Shown here: positions 56,741 through 64,000 of the stretch, piece after piece
Layout of the letters: each line of letters opens with the position of its first letter
How positions within the stretch are numbered: the stretch's first letter is position 1
Assembly (NCBI GenBank): GCA_015179125.1
Contig: WHVA01000015.1
Location: 372,001-436,000 of the forward strand
DNA from: Gautieria morchelliformis
Lineage: Eukaryota; Basidiomycota; Agaricomycetes; Gomphales; Gomphaceae
DNA: 64,000 nt
Direction of reading: 5' to 3'
Notes under the pieces: model-generated
What the model was told of the DNA's origin: nothing
Database searches by the model: none
Seen by the model: only the letters and a program-made list of their open reading frames with translations
Program-made: the position numbers and the translations under genes

Positions 56741-57470
56741 TGAAGCGGCGGACGTGTGCGTGCGTGCTGCCAGTGGGCCAGGGCGGCCGCTGGAGGGGAG
56801 ACGAGAGGACACGCCGCGAACACGTCATGCTTACTACAAATGATACCTATTGACGCAAAACACGCCACACGACGAGACGTGAGCGGTGTATGTGTCAAGT
56901 GGGTGCTGAAGCGGCGGACGTGTGCGTGCGTGCTGCCAGTGGGCCGGGGCGGCCGCAGGAGGAGGAGAGAGGACAAGACGCGTACACACGTCCGTCCTAC
57001 GCCATACCCATTGACGCAAAACATGCCACACGACGAGACGTGAGCGATGCATGTGTCAAGTGGGTGCCGAAGTGACGGACGTGTGCGTGCGTGCTGCCAG
57101 TGGGCCAGGGCGGCCGCAGGAGGAGGGGAGAGGACAAGACGCGTACACACGTCCGTCCTACGCCATACCCATTGACGCAAAACATGCCACACGACGAGAC
57201 GTGAGCGATGCATGTGTCAAGTGGGTGCCGAAGTGACGGACGTGTGCGTGCGTGCTGCCAGTGGGCCAGGGCGGCCGCAGGAGGAGGGGAGAGGACAAGA
57301 CGCGTACACACGTCCGTCCTACGCCATACCCATTGACGCAAAACATGCCACACGACGAGACGTGAGCGATGCATGTGTCAAGTGGGTGCTGAAGCGGCGG
57401 ACGTGTGCGTGCGTGCTGCCAGTGGGCCGGCGCGGCCGCAGGAGGAGGGGGGAGGACAAGCGTGCGTACA
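56741..57470. repeat. Tandem satellite, unit 161-165 bases, at least four copies
   Basis: Units start with GCGGACGTGTGCGTGCGTGC at about 56746, 56911, 57073, 57234 and 57395; the middle ones are almost identical, showing recent expansion. Each has TGACGCAAAACATGCCACAC and GCGGCCGCAGGAGGAG. The same family is spread, more diverged, through both arms. Confidence 0.9.
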
Positions 57471-57600
57471 TCAGGAACGGCCGATTCCGGCTTGTAATTC
57501 GGCCATATTTACACAGCGCCACCGGCGCTACTGGTAGGTCACGTCAACTACGTAGCTGCGCTGGGTTCGACGTAGCTCTACAAATGGTTCCGTGGCACGC

Positions 57601-58226
57601 AGCGCGCACTAGGTAGACCTAAGGCTTTCTACTAGGCCTCTAGTGCCCCTCCACCTTCCCCAACCTTGACAAGCCCGAGCCGCCTCCTCGCTCATCCACT
57701 TCCCCTCGGCGTCCACCCTCCTAGAAACGTCTGCGTGAGTCCATTCGTGCCCTCCGAGTCTCTTCACCCCGCGGGCCGCTCACGAACCTTTTTTTCGGTC
57801 TCTGATATGCTGGCCTCCTCTTCCTGAAGCCGCGTTATGACTCGGAGGCGTCGGTCTGGACTGAGGCTGCAAACGGGAGCGACATCTTCAAGTTGCACTG
57901 ATGCGCTCAGTGATAGCGCGCACTAGGTAAACCTATGGCTTTCTACTATGCCTCTAGTGCCCCTCCACCTTCCCCAACCTTGACAAGCCCGAGCCGCCTC
58001 CTCGCCCATCCACTTCCCCTCGGCGTCCACCCTCCTAGAAACGTCTGCGTGAGTCCATTCGTGCCCTCCGAGTCTCTTCACCCGCGGGCCGCTCACGAAC
58101 CTTTTTTTCGGTCTCTGATATGCTGGCCTCCTCTTCCTGAAGCCGCGTTATGACTCGGAGGCGTCGGTCTGGACTGAGGCTGCGAACGGGAGCGACATCT
58201 TCATGTTGCACTGATGCGCTCAGTGA
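57601..58226 (+). repeat. Tandem duplication, unit about 313 bases
   Basis: Two nearly identical head-to-tail copies (57601-57914 and 57915-58226) starting AGCGCGCACTAGG or equivalent and containing CTCTAGTGCCCCTCCACC and CGGTCTCTGATATGCTGG. No frame is convincing. The pair sits directly downstream of the transposase fragment and may be its sub-terminal region. Confidence 0.85.
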
Positions 58227-58271
58227 TACTATTGGAGTAATGGGAACTAGGTACATGTATTTCTGCCTTTA

Positions 58272-59699
58272 TTATACGTCGTTGACTAATACGAAATCAC
58301 CATCGCAAAGCTGAAACATGTATATACTCTGGTGCGAATTTAAGAAAAATTGGCTGCACTGTTCAAGCACTGTTGGCGCCGTCCAACGTCGGTCTCGCTG
58401 GTGCGGCTTGCCAAAGATCGGAGTCAGAGCACAACTGCGCCGAATGGATGTGATCGGAATAACAGCAGCTTGACGCCGTCCTTGGCGCATGGCATACGAC
58501 ACTCGTGACATACGCAATGGGACAGCCGGTGGTTTGAAAGGTGTGAGCCATTCAATATATGCAAGGGTATTGGCACACTCGAACCAGGAAGGTAGGCGGA
58601 ACAGAGCACGGACACGCGCAGCGCGATACCCTAAAAGGACATGAGTGTTATACATCCCATACCCTGGGCCTGAGACGCACCTTTGATTCCAACATCCTCT
58701 GCCAGGCCGTCCTCATGGACGAGAACACAATCAAAATGGTCTGGCTCAGGGTTTTTGCGTCCAGGATTCGGGTGACCTGGTGTTGCTCGGATCGTGTCAC
58801 GTTGGGTCTCATCAGTAAGTCGTTGGGGCGATGGGAGCTCAATGGTGATTTGTTTATAGACGTCCACGAAGTCATACACCGATGCGGTGACACAGCACTT
58901 TGGGACATATTCATTTAGGTATGCCTGGAGCGCTGGCACAAAATCCACCGCTCCATGGATCTTGATGAGAGTGCGCACAGGGGTTTTCGGCCATGGTGCA
59001 CGCTTGGCAATACTCCAGGTGGGTGGTGGGTGCTCCTGTGGCCATCATGGTGGTTTGGACTCGGTCCACTCGGTCCTGGTCATGTAACGGTGGGTCCGCT
59101 TCATTGGAATTAGACTCGCTATCTGGGATTGCATGTGTCCAAACAAGAAACCCCGTGAATTTGTGGATGGCATCACGACGCGTCAGGTATGAGACCATTT
59201 GTTCGATGTAGTTTTTCTTGTTACTAGCACGATAGCCCTCTTTGGAAAAGTCGATGTGCAGGCGCTCTGAAAGTTCAGTGTTAAACCCATCAGGTGTCCC
59301 TTTTGCTCGAATGAGTGCAATATAATGCTCCATCATATGGATCTTTGGGATTCGGAAATGCTTGCGGATACCTAGCCTCACGAATATCTCTTTGTGCTCG
59401 TGGAAGGTATCCAGGGCATCTTGGAGCCTTCGCAGAGTCTCAGTAGACTGTGAGGGATAGGATGCATAATATATGAAGTCCACAACAGCACGAGTGACTG
59501 CGGTCACTTCTGGGTGGACCGCACCATATGTCAGGCTTGCGAAGATGCGCTGCATCTCCTTGAATTCACGCCCTGTCCACTGCGTAATAGTAGAGATTCC
59601 TTTCTTGAAATGTCGCAGGCTCAGATGGTCTGGCATGCATTGAAACCTTTGATCTATTTCCGCGGCAAACCCAACACACCGCACGTTTCCTAGCCACAC
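58272..59699 (-). pseudogene. Plavaka (KDZ-type) DNA transposase, C-terminal part only
   Basis: Minus-strand frames in order: 59699-58911 with MPDHLSLRHFKKGISTITQW, GREFKEMQRIFASLTYGAVH, KHFRIPKIHMMEHYIALI, DGFNTELSERLHIDFSKEGY and NYIEQMVSYLTRRDA; then about 58978-58631 with VDVYKQITIELPSP and DHFDCVLVHEDG; then 58655-58272 with RVRALFRLPSWFECANTLAY and AAVIPITSIRRSCALTPIFG. These are the usual end of Plavaka-type transposases of Agaricomycetes. The catalytic N-terminal two thirds are absent: at about 59690 the sequence passes straight into arm satellite. The three frames need introns or frame changes between them. Cannot encode an active enzyme. Confidence 0.8.
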
Positions 59700-62290
59700 A
59701 TTCAGTCCGTTTCTCGAGCAATCACGTACTACTGCAAAACACTGAAGAGAGACTGACGTGGGCCATGCATATATATATCAGCCGAGTACAGAAACGGACG
59801 GAGGTGTGTGTTGGAATTTCGAGGAGAGGGGACGTGGAGGAAGGGGACAGCACTGACTGGGTGTTGTGGCGAGTTATCAAAGGATGGAACAAAGGATGGA
59901 ACAAATACATGTAAACTACTGCATTTGTAAGTCACGGCTTGGTTACCGGCTTGGTTACTTGATATGCCGATGGTGCTGCAGTGGGTGTGGAGGCCGCAGG
60001 AAAGGGAGAGGAGGACAGGTGCATAAACCACAGACACTGCACGTTCGACGCCCCGTTATACCCACAAAATATGCTATACCCACAACACGGGGTACGAATA
60101 TTTTATTCGGGGAAGAAGGAGGGTCATCGTCAACGTGCGGCGTGCGTGCTGGATTATGCACTTGGAGGTCGCGATGGGGAGCGGCATGAGAGTGTGTGCA
60201 TGAAGGGGAGGAAGCAGCATCCAAAAACATGGGCCGTGCAGGCCGCAGGCGGGGAGACGAGAGGACAAGACGCATACACACGTCCGCAGCCATCTATTCC
60301 TCCGTTGACGCACAACACGCCACACAAGACGTGGGCGAGTATATATGCGTCATGCGGGTACAGAGGCAACGGACGTGTGCGCGCGTACTGTCAATAGCTT
60401 CTGGAGGCCGCTGGCGGGGGAGAAAAGGACAAGACGCGTACACACGTCCGCGGGCTCCTCTCTCGCCTCCCTTGACGCAACACATGCCACACGAGAGACG
60501 TGGGCCATGCATATGTATCAGAAGGGTAGAGAAGCGGACTGACGTGTGCGGTGGAGGCCGCAAAGGAAAAGGGGACTCGGGGGGCAGCCTGGCGGCATAA
60601 ACCCCACACACTGCACGTTTCCTAGCTGCACATCCAGCCCGTTTCGCAGGCAACAGGGTACTGACGCAAAACACGCCACGCGACGAGACGTGGGTCATGT
60701 ATAAATGTATCAGGTGTTAGCGAAACGGACGGACGTGTGCGTGCGTGTTGCCGGGGTGTGGAGGCCGCAAGAAGGGAGCCTAGGAGAGGACAAGCGTGCG
60801 TAAATCCAACACACTGCACGTTTCCTAACCACACATCCAGTCCGTTTCTCGAGTAATCGCGTACTGACGCAAAACACGCCACACGAAAAGAAGTGGGCCA
60901 TGCATATATGTATCAGCTGATTACCCAAACGGACGGAATGTGTGCGTGCGTGCTGCCAGTGGGTGTGGAGGCCGCAAGAAAGGGAGAGAGGAGGACGGGC
61001 GTGCATAAACCCAGCGCACTGCACGTTGGACGCCCCGTTATACCCACAAAATACGCTATACCCACAACACGACGGGTATGAATATTTTGTTCGGGGACAC
61101 AGAAGGGCCGTCGACGACGGGCGTGCGTGCTGGATTTGAGCTCGGAGCTCCCGGTGGTGGTGGGATGAGAAAGCAGGAGAGAGAGAGCAGGAGCGAGAGG
61201 AAAAGCGTCCGAAACCCAAGTACATTACACATCGTCACTGACGCCTCAACCCGCACAACAATGAGGTCGGGAACCTCGTGAAAGACGTCAAGCCTATCAA
61301 ATACCGATACACAACACCGCAGAATGAGATGTGGCACCATGTATTTTAAATGGCGCGCCGAGCACGAGGTTCCTCCATTCAAGTTGTGCTGCGACGGAGG
61401 TCAGGGGGACAGTGATGATCGACGGAGGCGTAAAGCAAAGACACGATACGACCCACAGGGAGCTACCGGTCCACCGTGGGCCGGCATAAATCCAGCACAC
61501 TGCACGCATGGGGGAAACCCCATCAAGGTCCGTTTACAATACACGCAGGAATATGCATATGTGTGCATGCGTGCGTGCGTGCTGGATTATGCATTCGGAG
61601 GTCGCGCTGGTGAGCGGCATGACAGAGAGTGCATGAAGCGGAAGAAGGAGCGCCCATAAACCGGAAGTGTGTACCCGTCTGGCCAAAGTTGAACCTTGGC
61701 CAGACGGCTACACACTTCCGCCACACTTCCCGATCCCACTTTGACGCAAAGCAAGTCACACTACGAGAGGTGGGCGAGTATATATGTGTCATGCGGGTGC
61801 TGAAGCGACGGACGTGTGCGCGCGTACGGCCAATAGGTTCTGGAGGCTGCAGGCGGGGGAGAAGAGGACAAGACGCGTACACACGGCGTCCGCGAGCAGC
61901 TCTCTCGCCTCCTTTGACGCAAAACACGCCACACGAGAGACGTGGGCAATGCATATGTATCAGGAGGGTAGAGAAGCGGACGGACGTGTGCGGTGGAGAC
62001 CGCAGGAAGCAAAGGGGACTCGGAGGGCCACCTGGCGGCATAAACCCCACCCACTGCACGTTTCCTGGCTACACATCCAGCCCGTTTCTCGTCTAACAGA
62101 GTACTGACGCAAAACACGCCACGCGACGAGACGTGGGTCATGTATAAATGTATCAGGTGTTAGCGAAACGGACGGACGTGTGGTGCGTGCTGAATTGGGG
62201 GCGCGGAAGAAGAATGAGGACGAGGGAGTGAAGGAGCGAGGAAGATGGAGTGAAGGAGCGAAGAGTGAAGGAGTGTGGGGAATGAAGAAA
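59700..62290. repeat. Satellite array, right arm
   Basis: Diverged units in reverse relative to 45690-47760, with TGACGCAAAACACGCCAC, CACTGCACGTTTCCTA, TACCCACAACACG and GAGGCCGCAGG motifs. GC-rich spurious frames only. An inverted pair of about 20 bases (ACACTTCCG side) sits near 61665-61720 around TGGCCAAAGTTGAACCTTGG. Confidence 0.8.
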
Positions 62291-63808
62291 AGCATCCATG
62301 GCCCCTGTATTTATATCCAACTTGAATTGCAGGGTGGCGTTAACACTCCCAATCGTGTTCCAAATCGTCATTGACTCGTGTCATACCTGGGATTACGATT
62401 CGGTCGATAGGTGGTTCCCAAAACACGAGGCTGAGACCCTGTAGATCCACGCTTTTGCGCTGATCCAAGGGGGAGAAATCATACATTGGCGAGCGCCGAG
62501 CAGTCGACCTGGAAATGGTGAGTGCGAGCGGCGATCTGCAGGAATTGAGGGAGGTGCTGCTAGGGATGCCTTTGCACGGGTTAATCTCGCAGCAGGCGCA
62601 GGGTAATGAATATTGAAATTGGTCCCGTGGTTGCCCCACGTGGTGGCAGAGACTTGGGTCAGATTGGGAGTGGCGGTGGCGGTGGTGGATTTCGTTTCGT
62701 ACATGTCAAAACCAGTGAGTCTGATGACTTTGCTAACGCTGCGGGGTGAAGTATTACGGTAGTCACGATTCACGTGGGGGTGCGTTTAATTTGGAGGAGG
62801 TACCGGTGATGTGCACTGATGAAACCCGATCCGACCTGGATGAGCTGTGAATTGGAAATGCTGCCGGGTATCTGTCCATCCAAACCTGTGCATAAGAATT
62901 GGGAGATCGGGCTGCTTGGCACCACGATGGGTGCAGCTTCGAATTGGCGAGACAGCCACTGCAGTGGATCCGCCAGTGGTGACTAAGGTCCCAGCTCAAT
63001 TCATCCAATGATGCAGAACGCCACCTCATTGAAAAAAAGTTCGTATTGAACTTACGGCCGATCTTTATCGAACTTTTAAGCTCAGTTCATATAAGTAAGT
63101 CCAATTGTGGTTCGATTCTGCTCTACACGTTAAGTCAATAATATAACAAATATAATGATACATTGAATGCATAAGAGTATGGGATATGGTATCGGAGTAG
63201 GTACATCATGGGTGCGTCGATGAGGTGAGGGAAGGGAGAGCGAAAGGGAAAAGGGGCGAGGGTTGTGGCGGCCCGGGCAGGATTGTTGGTCTGTGCTCAC
63301 TCACCTGCGATGGTGACTTCAAGTTCGCCGTACACTTCATACGGGCGTCAACTTGCGAGTAGGGTTCATGTTCACGTTCATGCAGGCATTATCCAAGGCT
63401 ATGCTGTTGATATTCCTGTATTGCGAGCGGGGCCGAGTCGCCCAAGACCGAGCCGTGGCTTACAGATACATGTATTTACTCCATCCGTTTGTAACCACGC
63501 ACTACCACGTCGGTTGTGCTTCGTGCCCCAGTGTTCTCTCCCCACGAAAATCCCAACATATGCCCCGATCTCAACGCAATAATTATTCGGTAGTCCGCTG
63601 GCATCAGGTTGGTGGCGGTGGATCGGTTTCCGGTAGTGACTGGTGCTGATGAATCTCGAATTTGCATCCTCCTTGAAGCCGGCTAGTGGTCATTTCGTGC
63701 ACGTATGGAAATTGGGGAGATTGAAATTGTAAGGCGGTGGTGGCAACGCGCCCGCGGGGGCGATTTACGATGGCGCGCCACACCTTGTGGTTCCAGATTC
63801 CAGCAGGC

Positions 63809-64000
63809 AATAAAGCTGAAACTATGAATCCTACCTTATGAGCAAGGGCCTTTTGATTAATTGCTTTTCTATTGGATTTTTTTTTCTCCATCCGATTCCA
63901 CTCGTGCGCCACCGATAATCCCAAAAATACGATGGCAATACGATGAAAATACCGTTCAACATTCGCATCGAAGTAACCCATGAATTCACTGGGAATCCAA
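63809..64000. other. Flank beyond the right arm; no gene recognised
   Basis: Less GC-rich DNA beginning at the point where arm similarity ends (AATAAAGCTGAAAC). No left-side counterpart is seen. Confidence 0.4.

Larger units (their letters stand above)
55850..63808. repeat. Right arm of the ~20-kb imperfect inverted repeat
   Basis: Reverse-complement partner of 44336-48720 (blocks listed there). It is longer because it contains extra satellite, a 313-base duplication (57601-58226) and a transposase fragment (58272-59699). About 150 bases near 63400-63557 are absent from the left arm. The outer end breaks off at about 63808 inside the 343-base unit that is doubled on the left side. Confidence 0.85.

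Noticed and set aside
49326-57470. A CRISPR array or riboswitch-like structure in the short repeats
   Set aside because: Repeat units are contiguous or too long, lack spacers, and the organism is a eukaryote.
43800-64000. A Starship-type giant fungal element
   Set aside because: These need a DUF3435 tyrosine recombinase at one end; none is seen, and they are known mainly from ascomycetes.
43800-64000. Telomere or true chromosome end
   Set aside because: No runs of TTAGGG or a similar telomeric repeat on either strand; subtelomeric location remains possible but unsupported.

Overview
The window looks like nuclear DNA of a mushroom-forming basidiomycete (Agaricomycetes). Supporting signs are a FunK1-type protein kinase, a DUF6533-type seven-helix membrane protein, a Plavaka/KDZ-type transposase fragment, a Tad1-clade LINE with an ORF1/ORF2 ATGA overlap, chromodomain Ty3/Gypsy elements, and many short GT-AG introns (about 47-105 bases). 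I see no rRNA genes, no convincing free-standing tRNA, no CRISPR and nothing prokaryotic. It is a transposon-dense accessory region with few host genes.

Layout. 1-6.7 kb: a Gypsy gag-protease remnant on the minus strand split by two AT-rich foldback repeats, then three LTR-type blocks. 7.3-9.1 kb: a multi-exon DUF6533 gene (minus), whose inverted, interrupted duplicate lies at 24.0-25.4 kb. 10.8-11.5 kb: an unrecognised low-complexity ORF. 11.8-13.0 kb: a Tc1-like transposase gene that reads cleanly through four introns (332 residues, DD34E). 13.2-14.8 kb: a FunK1 kinase gene (minus). 15.0-15.2 kb: a tRNA-derived SINE-like repeat. 15.9-24.0 kb: a Gypsy chromodomain element (minus) with 0.56-kb LTRs, an ORF on the opposite strand between integrase and 3' LTR, and an extra inverted LTR copy beside it.

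27.3-43.3 kb is a nest. A Gypsy element (minus, 28.5-43.3 kb) carries in its gag a solo LTR of another family, with 5-base target duplications CCGGT on both sides. That LTR in turn carries a 6.5-kb Tad1-type LINE with a 13-base target duplication. Two integrase fragments in opposite orientations lie at 27.3-28.4 kb.

43.8-63.8 kb is the most unusual part: an imperfect inverted repeat about 20 kb across. The left arm is about 44.3-48.7 kb and the right arm about 55.9-63.8 kb. Outer segments of the arms are unique-looking DNA with a small conserved ORF, middle segments are arrays of about 160-base satellite units, and inner segments are again unique. The core holds one large HMG-box transcription factor gene (minus, 51.3-54.7 kb, five exons), apparently one base short within a C run just before the HMG box. 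The right arm also contains a C-terminal Plavaka transposase fragment and a 313-base tandem duplication. Whether this is a mobile unit, an invertible locus, a subtelomeric structure or an assembly effect cannot be decided from the sequence alone.

The host genes do not form an obvious pathway. The kinase, the membrane protein and the HMG factor are all families typical of expanded, fast-changing parts of agaricomycete genomes.
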